Shown piece after piece: positions 15,006 through 24,026 of a stretch of DNA of 58,903 nucleotides. The notes beneath the pieces are model-generated. The model was not told the DNA's origin. It worked only from the letters and a program-made list of their open reading frames with translations, and did not search any database. Made by a program: the position numbers and the translations under genes. Source of the stretch: Chloroflexota bacterium (GTDB lineage Bacteria > Chloroflexota > Dehalococcoidia > Dehalococcoidales > UBA2162); the NCBI GenBank assembly GCA_016190825.1, contig JACPPV010000001.1:1-58903 (forward strand). The letters run 5' to 3'. The stretch's first letter is position 1; every line of letters begins with the position of its first letter.

Positions 15006-16763
15006 TTGGAAAACAAACTCTGCGTCATTGTTTGCGAGAACTTCAAGCGGGAAGCCGGGGCGGTCATCCAGTCCGAAAGGCTCGATGATGTCATACTGGT
15101 GACTTTTGACGCCGATTGCGATCCCTTTTCAAGCGGGTCTGATGCCCTGGTGACCCTTATTGCTGACTGCAAAGAAAAATACGGCCGCGTTTACCTGGTC
15201 TCTGGCTGCTGTCTTCCGGACCCCGGCAGCAATGCGGGTGGAAGCGAAACGCACGAAAATCAGAACTTTACCCGGTGTTTCGACTGTTTTTCAAGCAAGG
15301 CTTTCAACGATTGGCTTGCCGGGCAGGGTGCTTACCTGATGACTCCCGGCTGGCTGGAAAACTGGCGCCGGTACATTCGAAGCTGGGGTTTTGATCGGCA
15401 GACCGCCAGCGACTTCTTTGCCGAGTCCGGCAAGCGTCTTGTACTGCTGGATACCGGGGTTTACGGAGATGCCGACAAGCACCTGGAAGAGTTTGCCGGA
15501 TTTGTCGGGCTCCCCGGCGAAGCTATACCCATCGGGCTGGAGATGTTCCAGTCTATCCTGAAGAACGCGGTACTCGAATGGCGTCTTCGGACAGACGGAA
15601 GAGATAGCGCTTCCAACGAAGCTAAGAAACCGGTTTCCGATTATGCCATGGCATTCGATTTGCTCGGCTCTCTGGCCGGAGCCCGAACTGAAGCCCAGGC
15701 CATCGAAAACATGCTGGATTTGTTTACCCGGATGTTCGCGCCCGGCAAACTGAGGTTTTGCTCGTTGGCGAACGGGAGAGCCAGGGATCTCTCCAATACC
15801 TTCACCGTTATGAACCCTGCTGAAATAGCGCACTATTCGAAGGCGATGCAGGATGACTTCGAGTGGACAGAGTCCGGCAGCGGGTTCGTCCTGAGGGTCG
15901 GTGAAAAGGACAACCCCCTGGGGGTTCTTGAGTTGGATGACCTTGCTTTTCCACAGTATCGGGAGCAGTACCTTGCCCTGGCGATGGTAATGGCAAGGGT
16001 CTGCGCCATGGCTATCATCAACGGGCGCTCCTACGAAGAAATGGCCGGCTTGAACGATGCGCTGGCGCGGCGTTCCGCCGAGCTTGAAGCGTCCAATGCC
16101 GAGCTAGAAGCCTTCTGCTATTCGGTATCACATGATCTGAGGGCGCCGCTCCGGAGCGCCGAGGGATTCAGTACCGTGCTGCTCGAGGATTACGGTGACA
16201 GGCTGGACAGCCAGGGCAAAGAGTACCTGGTGACCATACAGAAGTCCAGCCAGCTCATGGCGCAGCTTATTGACGCCCTGCTCAACCTTTCCCGGATGAC
16301 GCGGCAAGAAATGCGCTGGGAGACCGTTGACCTTAGCGGCATCGCGCATTCCGTCATCGATGAACTGAAAAAGAACACGCCCGGCCGCCAGGTAAGAGTT
16401 GCAATCGCCCCGGCACTCTTTTGCCAGGGGGATGCCCGGTTATTAAGGGTTGCGCTGGACAACCTCCTCGGCAATGCCTGGAAGTTTACCGGCAAGGTGA
16501 CATCACCGGCTATAGAGGTTGGCGTGACCGACCAGGAAGGCGTAGCGGCATATTATGTGCGGGATAACGGGGCGGGATTTGATATGGCTTACGCCGATAA
16601 GCTGTTCCAGCCCTTCCAGCGTCTCCACACCTCCGAACAGTTCGAGGGTACCGGAATCGGCCTCGCCAACGTGCAGCGGATAGTCCGACGCCACGGCGGG
16701 CGGGTCTGGGCGGAAGGTAAAGTTGGAGAGGGAGCAACCTTTTTCTTTACACTGGGCAAGTAG
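15006..16763 (+). CDS. Sensor histidine kinase with N-terminal DUF1638-like domain
   Basis: About 585 residues from TTG 15006 (GGAG about 9 bases upstream, 4 bases after the previous stop); the frame is open from 14910. Residues 1-200 resemble DUF1638 proteins (LCVIVCENF, VYLVSGCCLP), a family found with corrinoid methyltransferases. A GAF-like middle region follows (about 225-345), a short coiled coil, a HisKA domain with SHDLRAPL (phospho-accepting His near residue 375), and an ATPase with the N-box NLLGNAWKF, DNGAGFD and GTGIGLANV. No membrane segments, so it senses inside the cell. No response regulator is adjacent. It may read corrinoid or methyl-transfer status; that is inferred from the fusion and the operon. 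Confidence 0.83.
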   Translation: MENKLCVIVCENFKREAGAVIQSERLDDVILVTFDADCDPFSSGSDALVTLIADCKEKYGRVYLVSGCCLPDPGSNAGGSETHENQNFTRCFDCFSSKAFNDWLAGQGAYLMTPGWLENWRRYIRSWGFDRQTASDFFAESGKRLVLLDTGVYGDADKHLEEFAGFVGLPGEAIPIGLEMFQSILKNAVLEWRLRTDGRDSASNEAKKPVSDYAMAFDLLGSLAGARTEAQAIENMLDLFTRMFAPGKLRFCSLANGRARDLSNTFTVMNPAEIAHYSKAMQDDFEWTESGSGFVLRVGEKDNPLGVLELDDLAFPQYREQYLALAMVMARVCAMAIINGRSYEEMAGLNDALARRSAELEASNAELEAFCYSVSHDLRAPLRSAEGFSTVLLEDYGDRLDSQGKEYLVTIQKSSQLMAQLIDALLNLSRMTRQEMRWETVDLSGIAHSVIDELKKNTPGRQVRVAIAPALFCQGDARLLRVALDNLLGNAWKFTGKVTSPAIEVGVTDQEGVAAYYVRDNGAGFDMAYADKLFQPFQRLHTSEQFEGTGIGLANVQRIVRRHGGRVWAEGKVGEGATFFFTLGK

Positions 16764-16795
16764 GAAGCCCCGGAGTGTTTACAAACCAACCTGAC

Positions 16796-16811
16796 TGCCA
16801 TCGCGATGGCA
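16796..16811. other. 16-base perfect palindrome
   Basis: TGCCATCGCGATGGCA lies 33 bases after the kinase stop codon. It could be a weak terminator stem or a protein-binding site; there is no T run. Confidence 0.35.
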
Positions 16812-16967
16812 GAGGCTGTGATGCCGGCATGTCGGGACTTCGCCTTTTACGCATAACTCACAATGACAAAGGGAGTCGTTAAGCAACTGCGGAAGCCCGA
16901 CGGGCCGGAAATGTGCATCCGGGAACCGGGTGACCAACATAGAAAGGAGGCACAAAAGGAGTCACAA

Positions 16968-17168
16968 ATGGAATATCGCAGAATCGGAAAATCAGGGTTA
17001 AAGGTATCGGCTGTTGGCCTGGGCACCAATGCTTTTGGCGCCAGGGTTGACGAGCATACGTCCATCAGGATAGTTCTGCACGCCCTGGAACTGGGGGTGA
17101 ACTTCATTGATACCGCAAGCAGATTGCCGGATGCTAGGCACCGATTTGGGGCGAAGGCCAGTGACTAA
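16968..17168 (+). pseudogene. Aldo/keto reductase, truncated after the first 51 residues
   Basis: From an ATG with a good AAAGGAG site, the frame encodes a normal aldo/keto reductase start (EYRRIGKSGLKVSAVGLGT) as far as FIDTAS, where intact members continue to the catalytic Tyr. It then runs 15 unrelated codons to a stop. The remaining 250 or so residues of the enzyme are missing, and the mutase promoter follows at once. A deletion or recombination joined here. The product cannot be active. Confidence 0.8.
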
Positions 17169-17215
17169 TCCTCGCCTCTCGCTCTTCTTCCCCTTGCCCC
17201 CATCTTTCCCACTTA

Positions 17216-17224
17216 TGCTATTAT
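17216..17224 (+). promoter_or_regulatory. Extended -10 promoter (TGC-TATTAT) of the mutase genes
   Basis: TGC TATTAT at 17216-17224 with a loose TTGCCC about 19 bases upstream. It would start RNA near 17231, just before the mutase gene. Confidence 0.4.
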
Positions 17225-17254
17225 ATCCAGCAGAGAATGGCAGCAGGAGACACG

Positions 17255-18931
17255 ATGTTCGCGGAGAGGGTTCTGGAGCAGGTGCGAAAGGGGATGAAAA
17301 GGTGGCTGGACGAGGTGAAAAAGTCCACCGGCAACCCGCAGACGCGGGCGCGTTTTTCTACCGTCTCCGACCTGGAAATAAAGCCGGTCTACACCCCAGA
17401 CGACATCAAGAACCTGGATTTTGAACGTGACATCGGTTTCCCGGGCTCTTACCCTTTTACACGCGGTGTCCAGGCTACCGGCTACCGGGGGAGGGTATGG
17501 ACCTACCGCCTGTTTTCCGGCTTCGGCACTGCCAGCGATACCAATCGAAGATGGCGCCAACTGCTTAAAGACGGGGAGACAGGACTCAGTACCGCCTTCG
17601 ATTTCCCTACCCTCATGGGCTATGACAGTGATTCGCCCCGCTCCCGCGCCGAGGTGGGGAAATGCGGCGTGGCGGTGGATACCCTGGCTGACATGGAGGC
17701 ACTGACAAAAGACATCCCTTTGGACCGCGTCTCCACCTCCATGACTATTAACCCGCCGGCGAGCGTGCTCTGGGCGATGTATCTCGTGGCGGCGGAGAAG
17801 CAGGGAGCGGGCTGGGATAAGGTCAGCGGCACCATCCAGAACGATATGCTGAAGGAATTCATCGCGCAGAAGACCTTCATGTGCCCGCCGGAACCTTCGA
17901 TTCGCCTCATCAGCGATACCATCGAGTTTGGCACGAAGCATGTTCCAAGATGGAACACCATCAGCATCAGCGGCTACCATATTCGCGAGGCCGGCTCGAC
18001 GGCAGTGCAGGAGCTTGCCTTCACCCTTGCCGACGGTATAGCCTACGTGCAGGACGTGGTCGACCGTAAGAAGCTGGACGTGGATGCCTTCGCCCCCAGG
18101 CTCTCCTTCTTTTTCAACTCGCACATCGATCTTTTTGAGGAGATTGCCAAGTTCCGCGCCGCGCGGAGAATGTGGGCAAGGATAATGAAGGAGCGGTTCA
18201 AAGCGAAGAATCCCCGCTCCATGTGGCTGAGATTCCATACCCAGACGGCGGGCTGCTCTCTGACTGCCCAGCAGCCCTTTAATAACGTTGTCAGGACCAC
18301 CACCGAGGCACTGGCTGCAGTACTAGGGGGAACGCAATCTTTGCATACCAACTCCCTCGATGAAGTCCTGGCTTTGCCTTCAGAGTTCGCGGTCAATATC
18401 GCGCTCCGTACCCAGCAAATTGTCGCCGAAGAGACCGGGGTGATTAACACAATCGACCCGCTTGCCGGCTCCTATTTCGTCGAAGGGCTGACCAGCGAAA
18501 TAGAGGAAAAAGCCTGGGAATACATCGAAAGAATTGACAAGATGGGTGGAATGCTGGCGGCAATCGAACGCGGCTTTCCCCAGGTTGAGATAGCCAACGC
18601 CGCCTACAAGTTCCAGAAACAAGTTGATAGTGGGGAAAGGACAATGATCGGCGTCAACAAATACCGCCGGGAAGAAGAGACCCCCGTTGAACTGCTCAAG
18701 GTCGACGAGAAGGTGGAGACTGAACAAGTAGAACGCTTGAAAGAGACCCGACGGATACGGGATAATCGCAAGGTGGCGCAGGCGCTTCATGACCTCCGCG
18801 CCGCCTGCAAAAGCGATAAGAATGTCATGCCCTACGTCATCGAAGCGGTCAAGGAGTATGCCACCGAGCAGGAGATCTGCGACGTCTACCGGGAGGTCTT
18901 TGGTGAGCATCGAGACCCGGGATTCTTTTAG
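17255..18931 (+). CDS. B12-dependent acyl-CoA mutase large subunit, isobutyryl-CoA-mutase-like
   Basis: About 558 residues, the catalytic TIM-barrel half of a methylmalonyl-CoA-mutase-family enzyme without the B12 domain (encoded at 19103). Family motifs are intact: [57 protein letters not shown]. At the two positions that set substrate, it has Phe87 (WTYRLFSGF) where methylmalonyl-CoA mutases have Tyr, and Gln205 (EFIAQKTF) where they have Arg. Phe/Gln is the isobutyryl-CoA mutase pattern, so branched/linear butyryl-CoA interconversion is more likely than methylmalonyl-CoA. Start chosen at ATG 17255 (GGAG upstream) over ATG 17237. Next come the small subunit and MeaB. Confidence 0.85.
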   Translation: MFAERVLEQVRKGMKRWLDEVKKSTGNPQTRARFSTVSDLEIKPVYTPDDIKNLDFERDIGFPGSYPFTRGVQATGYRGRVWTYRLFSGFGTASDTNRRWRQLLKDGETGLSTAFDFPTLMGYDSDSPRSRAEVGKCGVAVDTLADMEALTKDIPLDRVSTSMTINPPASVLWAMYLVAAEKQGAGWDKVSGTIQNDMLKEFIAQKTFMCPPEPSIRLISDTIEFGTKHVPRWNTISISGYHIREAGSTAVQELAFTLADGIAYVQDVVDRKKLDVDAFAPRLSFFFNSHIDLFEEIAKFRAARRMWARIMKERFKAKNPRSMWLRFHTQTAGCSLTAQQPFNNVVRTTTEALAAVLGGTQSLHTNSLDEVLALPSEFAVNIALRTQQIVAEETGVINTIDPLAGSYFVEGLTSEIEEKAWEYIERIDKMGGMLAAIERGFPQVEIANAAYKFQKQVDSGERTMIGVNKYRREEETPVELLKVDEKVETEQVERLKETRRIRDNRKVAQALHDLRAACKSDKNVMPYVIEAVKEYATEQEICDVYREVFGEHRDPGFF

Positions 18932-18949
18932 TATGAGCATATGCACTCG

Positions 18950-19075
18950 TTGTCATTCCCGCGAAGCTTGTCCCGTACCGTGATACGGGAGCGAGAATCC
19001 ACAGGTGGGGGGGCATGTTCCCCACCCGGATTGCTTCGCCTTCCGACTGCGGTCGGAATGGTTTCGCATGACAGC
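18950..19075. repeat. Dispersed intergenic repeat inside the mutase operon
   Basis: About 125 bases of repeat-like DNA with internal short inverted repeats (GTACCGTGATAC; CCGACTGCGGTCGG), sharing blocks with elements near 6019, 23890 and 28470. It separates the large and small mutase genes. Confidence 0.6.
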
Positions 19076-19102
19076 TAGGTTTCATAAGCTTGAGGAAGAT
19101 GA

Positions 19103-19507
19103 ATGACTCCAGAAAGAAAAGTGAGGATACTGATTGCCAAGCCCGGACTGGATGGGCACGACCGCGGAGTCAAGATTGTAGCGCGGGGCTACCGGGACGC
19201 CGGCTTCGAAGTGATCTATACCGGAGTCCATCAAACTCCCGAGCAAATCGCCGATGCCGCTATCCAGGAAAGCGTGGATCTCGTTGGTTTAAGCTGCCTT
19301 TCCGGCGCTCATCTGCACCTCTTTTCAGAGGTGGCAAGGCTGCTGAAAGAGCAGGGCGCCGGCGATGTCACCATCATCGGGGGGGGCATCATTCCCAGGG
19401 AAGATATCCCGCGGCTCAAGGAAGCGGGAATCAAAGAAGTGTTTCTGCCCGGCACAACGCTGGAAGAAATAGTAAACTGGACTAAAGAAAACGTCAGTCC
19501 CAAGTAG
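19103..19507 (+). CDS. B12-binding small subunit of the acyl-CoA mutase
   Basis: 134 residues, a single cobalamin-binding Rossmann domain: [10 protein letters not shown] carries the DxHxxG motif whose His displaces the lower base, followed by the SxL-type segment ([11 protein letters not shown]) and GGG loop (IIGGGIIP). This is the length of stand-alone small subunits that pair with a separate catalytic subunit, as in isobutyryl-CoA mutase and archaeal-type methylmalonyl-CoA mutase. The large subunit is 171 bases upstream, across a repeat element, and the chaperone MeaB is 43 bases downstream. GAGGAAG precedes the start. Confidence 0.93.
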   Translation: MTPERKVRILIAKPGLDGHDRGVKIVARGYRDAGFEVIYTGVHQTPEQIADAAIQESVDLVGLSCLSGAHLHLFSEVARLLKEQGAGDVTIIGGGIIPREDIPRLKEAGIKEVFLPGTTLEEIVNWTKENVSPK

Positions 19508-19550
19508 CGCGGCTGGCAGAGCGCATAAGGCATAACGATAGGGAAATAAG

Positions 19551-20588
19551 ATGACGGCAGAGATAACAAACACCACGATGAATATTCTTAACCAGGTACT
19601 GAACGGCGACGTGCGGGCGGCGGCGAAACTGATCCGCGGCATTGAGGATGATATCCCCGAAGCTACAGCGGCGATGGGTGAAATCTATCTCCACTCCGGC
19701 CGAGCCCACATCGTTGGCATTACCGGCGCTCCCGGCGCCGGCAAGAGCACCTTGCTCGGCTGCCTTATTGGCGAGTTCAGAAAAAGAAGCAAGAAGGTCG
19801 GCGTGGTGGCCATCGACCCTACCAGCCAGCTCAGCGGCGGCGCCTTGCTGGGCGACCGTATCAGGATGCAAAAATACTGTACGGATAAAGATGTGTTTAT
19901 CCGCAGCCTGGCGTCACGGGGGTGGAAAGGAGGCCTATCCCGCGCGGCAATTAACACCGTCCACGTTATGGATGCCATGGGCAAGGATATTATCTTTGTT
20001 GAAACCATCGGGGCGGGACAGGCGGAGGTAGATATTTCTCACGTGGCGGACACTTCTCTGGTGGTGCTGGTGCCGGGCATGGGGGATGACATCCAGATGA
20101 TGAAAGCCGGTATCATGGAAGTCGCCGACATATTTGTGATTAACAAGGCCGACCGAGAGGGCGCCGATGGTTTGAGAATTTCCCTGGAAACTATGCTAGA
20201 TGGAAGTCCGCGCCAGCACGAAATCAGCCATCACTCCGGCATCAACGATGTGTCTCCCGAAACACCGCCTGATCCAGGAGCACACAGGCCGGATGAATGG
20301 AGGCCAAGCATCCTGTTGACCGAGGCAATCAATAATAAGGGCATCAGGGAACTGGCCGATGAAATCGAGCGGCACAGAGAGTTCCTTACCTCAAGTGGCA
20401 AGCTGGCAGAACGCCGCCGGGAGCGCGCCAAGCTGGAGCTAACGATGGCGGTGGAGACCACTTTGCGCAGCCACCTCCAAAAGACGGATGAATGTTATCT
20501 CGATACGCTCATTGATGACCTTGTCCAGCGCAAAACAGACCTGAACACCGCCGCGCTGAAGGTGATTAAGTTACCAACAGAACTGTGA
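19551..20588 (+). CDS. meaB: MeaB/ArgK-type G-protein chaperone of the B12 mutase
   Basis: 345 residues, a SIMIBI-class GTPase that loads and protects the cofactor of adenosylcobalamin mutases. It has a Walker A loop GAPGAGKST, the family segment VVAIDPTSQLSGGALLGDRIRM, the switch FVETIGAGQAE, and the guanine-specificity motif NKAD. C-terminal helices for dimerisation follow (residues 270-345). Its position right after the mutase small subunit fits its role. Between NKAD and the C-terminal helices there is a rather hydrophilic insert (about residues 220-245). The start has a GGGAAA site. Confidence 0.94.
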   Translation: MTAEITNTTMNILNQVLNGDVRAAAKLIRGIEDDIPEATAAMGEIYLHSGRAHIVGITGAPGAGKSTLLGCLIGEFRKRSKKVGVVAIDPTSQLSGGALLGDRIRMQKYCTDKDVFIRSLASRGWKGGLSRAAINTVHVMDAMGKDIIFVETIGAGQAEVDISHVADTSLVVLVPGMGDDIQMMKAGIMEVADIFVINKADREGADGLRISLETMLDGSPRQHEISHHSGINDVSPETPPDPGAHRPDEWRPSILLTEAINNKGIRELADEIERHREFLTSSGKLAERRRERAKLELTMAVETTLRSHLQKTDECYLDTLIDDLVQRKTDLNTAALKVIKLPTEL

Positions 20589-20669
20589 CATCATCGAACC
20601 GTCGTCCCTATGTGCGTGCTATGGTAATGGTAGTAGCGGCAGAGTCCATTCGGGCAGTTGCCAGCCTGT

Positions 20670-21308
20670 CTAGTCCAGCGCAAAGGGCGGATACCTGTCG
20701 GTAATCATCAGCAGCGCGTAAGCCTCCACTCTTAATGACCACCGCAAGACCCCCAATACGAAGTTAAACAGCCCTTTAGGGTAGTTTCCGGTGAACAGTA
20801 TGGCAAACCAGGCGATAACGATGCAGACCACTGCCGCGATGCCCAGGAACACAAGAACAATGTAGTGAGGTATCGCCAAAAACCATTTGACCAGGGGCAT
20901 CCACCGGCGCAGGTTTGTCTTCACATCCGGATAAGCCAGGTCGAGATGGACCGCCTGCTCTTCGTCTGTAGAGGGGTACTCATCTCTCATTAACGCCAGG
21001 TAGGCGGATACCCTCATGCTAAACCTGCTCAGCGCCAGATTCCAGTCAAACCACCATTTCGGGTACTTCTGTCGGAAAAGTATCATCAACAGGGTCGGCA
21101 AAACGACGAACCCGGCCGTCGTGACCTGGATGCGCCAGCCAGCTTCACGAGCTTCATTGCTCCCGAGTGAGCCGCCCACCAGCAGTGCCAGAATAACCCA
21201 GATGGGAATAGAGGTGAAGATCCGGAAAAAGGAAGTCAGCCTGTTCAATTTCCTTTCGGGGTAATCAATGGATAGGGTTACCGGGTAGGGCATCATCTGT
21301 TCTGCCAT
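20670..21308 (-). CDS. DUF4389 membrane protein
   Basis: 212 residues. It opens with YPVTLSIDYPERKLNRLTSF and has an internal repeat of the same type (ALSRFSMRVSAYLALMRDEYP and LGVLRWSLRVEAYALLM), the DUF4389 pattern. About four hydrophobic segments (residues 27-47, 63-80, 140-160, 163-180) place it in the membrane. The function of the family is unknown. The start is well supported by AAAGGAGGG. It is a single gene with its own promoter at 21333-21361. Confidence 0.83.
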   Translation of the reverse strand: MAEQMMPYPVTLSIDYPERKLNRLTSFFRIFTSIPIWVILALLVGGSLGSNEAREAGWRIQVTTAGFVVLPTLLMILFRQKYPKWWFDWNLALSRFSMRVSAYLALMRDEYPSTDEEQAVHLDLAYPDVKTNLRRWMPLVKWFLAIPHYIVLVFLGIAAVVCIVIAWFAILFTGNYPKGLFNFVLGVLRWSLRVEAYALLMITDRYPPFALD

Positions 21309-21332
21309 TCTTCCCTCCTTTCGCTTAGCGTA

Positions 21333-21361
21333 AAGTTATTGCAAGATTTCGTGTTTGTCAA
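21333..21361 (-). promoter_or_regulatory. Promoter of the DUF4389 gene
   Basis: On the minus strand, perfect TTGACA (21361-21356) and a weak -10 TAACTT (21338-21333), spacer 17. Confidence 0.45.
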
Positions 21362-21439
21362 TACCTTTTTCGCTGGTGATGTGCCTACAGCAGATACTTT
21401 GTTCCTATGCTTCTCCCGCCGTAACACCACGAAAAACAT

Positions 21440-21535
21440 GCGCATGGAATGGCAAACCTCCCGGACAAGAATCGGGATTTGTTGAGGCGGAAGTAGATTC
21501 TCCCGACTTGTCAGGACGCGGGAATAACAAACCGG
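21440..21535. repeat. Dispersed repeat fragment
   Basis: AGTAGATTCTCCCGACTTGT with a nearby GCGGGAATAAC resembles the repeats at 23890 and 28470. The 21309-21575 gap holds nothing else apart from the DUF4389 promoter. Confidence 0.4.
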
Positions 21536-21575
21536 GCAAAGAGGCTTGTTCTCGTTACCGGGTGAATAATCTCAT

Positions 21576-21971
21576 TCAGGCCAGGCGCCAGTCACGGTAG
21601 CCCTGCTGAATCACCGAGAGATACTCCGGCGATGGCTTTGTGTCCTCTATCCTGCCCGTCTTGATGTAGGTGACCGCCTGCACCGCTTCGCCGTCCTCGT
21701 TGAAGACGGTAACGTTCAGGTGTGTGTAGTCTTTGCCTTCGAGTGCGTCCAACCGCCGCAGGTCCGATTCGGAGATTTCGTAGACTGCCCCGCGTACCTT
21801 GTCCCCCCGTGAAAACTGGACCGTGGCAGTGCCGCCTCGCCATGCCCGGGACCAGCCGGAAAAAACGAGCTTGTAGTTGGGCAGAGTAGCGCTGAACTTC
21901 GGCACGCAGTCCGGGCAGCGCTCCTTCATCTGCTTCAAGTTAAGATTAGAGGCATAAGCGAAGTAGTTCAT
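21576..21971 (-). CDS. Gamma-glutamylcyclotransferase-like (AIG2/GGCT fold) protein
   Basis: 131 residues. The N-terminal YFAYASNLN matches the YGSN-type substrate loop of the GGCT fold, and the DALEG segment (near residue 77) supplies the acidic catalytic residue of the family. The strand VRGAVYEIS is also typical. Such enzymes release 5-oxoproline from gamma-glutamyl compounds, but many bacterial members have unknown substrates. It stands alone with no clear ribosome site. Confidence 0.8.
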   Translation of the reverse strand: MNYFAYASNLNLKQMKERCPDCVPKFSATLPNYKLVFSGWSRAWRGGTATVQFSRGDKVRGAVYEISESDLRRLDALEGKDYTHLNVTVFNEDGEAVQAVTYIKTGRIEDTKPSPEYLSVIQQGYRDWRLA

Positions 21972-22200
21972 AATCGCGTTACACTTGAGACTAAAAGACG
22001 ATCCCTTATCTCTTGTTACGGATTGTCCAATGTAATCGAGTCACTTGAGCTCTTAGGTGTCATGTCCTCACCTCTCCCTACTCATTCGCCAATGTACCCC
22101 GTCCCACCATTATCAGGAGGTATTTATCCTCTATTCTACATCATGGAGAGCCTATTGCGTAATGGGCGGAAGGCAATAGCCAGCGGCATATGAAACTCGT

Positions 22201-22206
22201 TATAAT
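22201..22206 (+). promoter_or_regulatory. -10 box TATAAT upstream of tatD
   Basis: A perfect -10 box 38 bases before the TTG start of tatD; the -35 region is weak. The rest of the 21972-22244 gap holds a possible minus-strand gene-start relic (GGTGAGGAC then ATG near 22058), stopped after 15 codons. Confidence 0.4.
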
Positions 22207-22244
22207 CTCCTGGTATCTATTCACACAGGAGGAGCAAAGGTTTA

Positions 22245-23048
22245 TTGGAACTTTCAATAATCGATACGCATGCCCATCTGGACATGGATGCCTTTGACCA
22301 GGACTGCGAGGACGTGATTTCCAGGGCAAAAGCTGCCGGGGTGGAGAGGATCGTCACCGTTGGCATTGACCTGGAATCGAGCGGGGCGGCAATCAGGCTG
22401 GCTGAACAGTACGCGGGCGTGTCGGCAACGGTCGGTTTTCACCCGGGCGAGGCAAGCAGGATCAAAAAAGCAGACATGGTTGAACTGGAAGAACTTGCCG
22501 CCCATCCCCGGGTGGTAGCTATCGGAGAAACGGGGCTCGATTTTTACCGGAACTATTCGCCGCGGGAAGCTCAGGTTCAGGTGTTCAAATGGCAACTGGA
22601 GCTCGCAGCCGGATTGAATTTACCGGTTATCATCCACTGCCGTGACGCGGAAAACAAAATGATCGATTTGCTCCACAAATGGGCCCCGGGTCATGCGCGG
22701 CCGGAAGGGCAGCCTTATGGGGTAATTCACTGCTTCAGGGGTGATTTTGAAACAGCTCAGCAGTACCTGGATATGGGCTTTTTCCTTTCCCTCGGCGCGT
22801 ATATCGGATATCCTTCATCGCGCAAAGATCACGATACTATACGCGGCATTCCGCTGGACAAGGTGGTTGTCGAGACGGACTGCCCCTTTCTCCCCCCACA
22901 AACCCACCGCGGAAAGCGCAATGAGCCGGCCTATTTGCCGCTCACGGTGCGGGCACTGGCAGACATCAGGGAGATAACGCCTGAGACAGTGGCCAAAGCA
23001 ACAACACAAAATGCCTGCCGGCTGTTTCGTTTGGGGAAGCATGGTTGA
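22245..23048 (+). CDS. tatD: TatD family metal-dependent hydrolase/deoxyribonuclease
   Basis: 267 residues, a metallo-TIM-barrel of the TatD family (3'-5' exonuclease and DNA repair/quality-control roles). Metal ligands are in DTHAHLD near the start, GETGLDFY (Glu), IIHCRDA, HCFRG, and ETDCPFL (Asp). The start is TTG at 22245 with CAGGAGGAG upstream. It overlaps the next gene by eight bases. The family name reflects old linkage to tatABC; there is no such link here. Confidence 0.93.
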   Translation: MELSIIDTHAHLDMDAFDQDCEDVISRAKAAGVERIVTVGIDLESSGAAIRLAEQYAGVSATVGFHPGEASRIKKADMVELEELAAHPRVVAIGETGLDFYRNYSPREAQVQVFKWQLELAAGLNLPVIIHCRDAENKMIDLLHKWAPGHARPEGQPYGVIHCFRGDFETAQQYLDMGFFLSLGAYIGYPSSRKDHDTIRGIPLDKVVVETDCPFLPPQTHRGKRNEPAYLPLTVRALADIREITPETVAKATTQNACRLFRLGKHG

Positions 23049-23334
23049 GGAAAAGACAGCCACCATCATGGTTCGCGTTCAGCCGAACGCCCGCCAGAAC
23101 AAGATAGTCCGCTTCGCCGAGGGAGTCTGGTATATCAGGATTGCCGCGCCGGCAATTGAGGGGAAGGCCAACGAAACTCTGGTCAAGTTCCTGGGGGATG
23201 CCCTGAATGTGAGCAAAACGAGCCTTTCCATAAAGCAGGGCATGAGGGGACGGCAAAAGGTGATTACGGTTAGCGGACTCACACAAGAGCAGGTGACGGA
23301 ACGGATGGAGAGCAGGATGGGAGCCGGTAATTAA
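23041..23334 (+). CDS. DUF167/YggU family protein
   Basis: 97 residues from ATG 23041 (GGGGAAG just upstream), overlapping the end of tatD. The pattern VRVQPNARQNKIVRF, then IRIAAPAIEGKANETLVKFLGD, is diagnostic of DUF167, small alpha/beta proteins of unknown function often encoded near housekeeping genes. The longer frame from 23011 lies inside tatD and has no ribosome site. Confidence 0.9.
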   Translation: MVEEKTATIMVRVQPNARQNKIVRFAEGVWYIRIAAPAIEGKANETLVKFLGDALNVSKTSLSIKQGMRGRQKVITVSGLTQEQVTERMESRMGAGN

Positions 23335-23530
23335 GCAATGCACTTAACGCTTCGTTTGTTAGCCTGCTACCATACTGCCGAAAAGCCTGCCCCCTGAGAC
23401 AGGGTCGGTATCCAGAACATAAATGTGTTCGAGCTGGATTCCGTCTTTCGCCGGCATGGAACAAGATGAGTTACCGACCATTATTTCGGGATGCACTTCA
23501 CCGGAGAAACAATCAGCGTTTCCTGCGCGT

Positions 23531-23559
23531 TTGCTTTTTCTTCGCGGGTCTGTTAAACT
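23531..23559 (+). promoter_or_regulatory. Promoter of the T-box/ileS transcript (TTGCTT-N17-TAAACT)
   Basis: -35 TTGCTT at 23531-23536 and -10 TAAACT at 23554-23559, spacer 17, placed just before the T-box stem I. The 23335-23530 stretch upstream contains only repeat-like DNA. Confidence 0.6.
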
Positions 23560-23565
23560 TTTTTC

Positions 23566-23858
23566 ACAGGCGAAGACGGAGAAGAGTAGGAGAGTCCCCG
23601 GCGCCCAGCGAGTCTGGTACGGTGGGAGCAGACGCGCGCAGTCCTCTCTGAAAATCACTCCTGAGCCACCAGACGAACGTTCCTCCGCAAGAGGGCAAGT
23701 AGACCTGGTCGGAGTCATCAACCGTTAAACTGATGGGGGCATGATAACGTGCCCATCGAGCGTTCCGGTGTAAATCGGGAAAGTAGGGTGGTACCGCGGG
23801 TTCTTTATGGTGAGCGGCGTCGAACCATGATTCCCGTCCCTGCAGGGACGGGTTTTTT
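23566..23858 (+). ncRNA. T-box leader for isoleucyl-tRNA synthetase
   Basis: A tRNA-sensing leader. The conserved T-box sequence AGGGTGGTACCGCGG is at 23785-23799, followed by a terminator: an 8-bp stem CCCGTCCC/GGGACGGG (23833-23852) and six T (23853-23858). Stem I begins near 23570 (GAAGACGGAGAAGAGTAG). The likely specifier is ATC (Ile) at 23654-23656, after CTCTCTGAAA. Uncharged tRNA-Ile should favour the antiterminator and read-through into ileS, which fits the downstream gene. Confidence 0.93.
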
Positions 23859-23885
23859 GTTTATGTATAGCGTACCATTGTGAAA

Positions 23886-24026
23886 CATCCCGGCGAGGCC
23901 GGAAGGCGAAGCAATCCAACCACCATCTGTCACCCCCGCGAAAGCGGGGGTCTACTGGCTGCAGGGAGTAGATTCCCGCCTGCGCGGGAATGACAATGTG
24001 GTGGCTTGGCATGAATCGCTCGCAAT
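23886..24026 (+). repeat. Dispersed repeat inserted between the T-box terminator and ileS
   Basis: About 140 bases with short inverted repeats (CACCCCCGCGAAAGCGGGGG; CCCGCCTGCGCGGG) and the blocks GTAGATTCCCGCC and GGGAATGACAA, shared with elements near 19000, 28560 and 52660. It ends 20 bases before the ileS start, so it lies in the ileS mRNA leader. Confidence 0.65.

Noticed and set aside
22010-22100. Possible short minus-strand gene start
   Set aside because: GGTGAGGAC and an ATG are present, but the frame stops after 15 codons; noted only as a possible relic.
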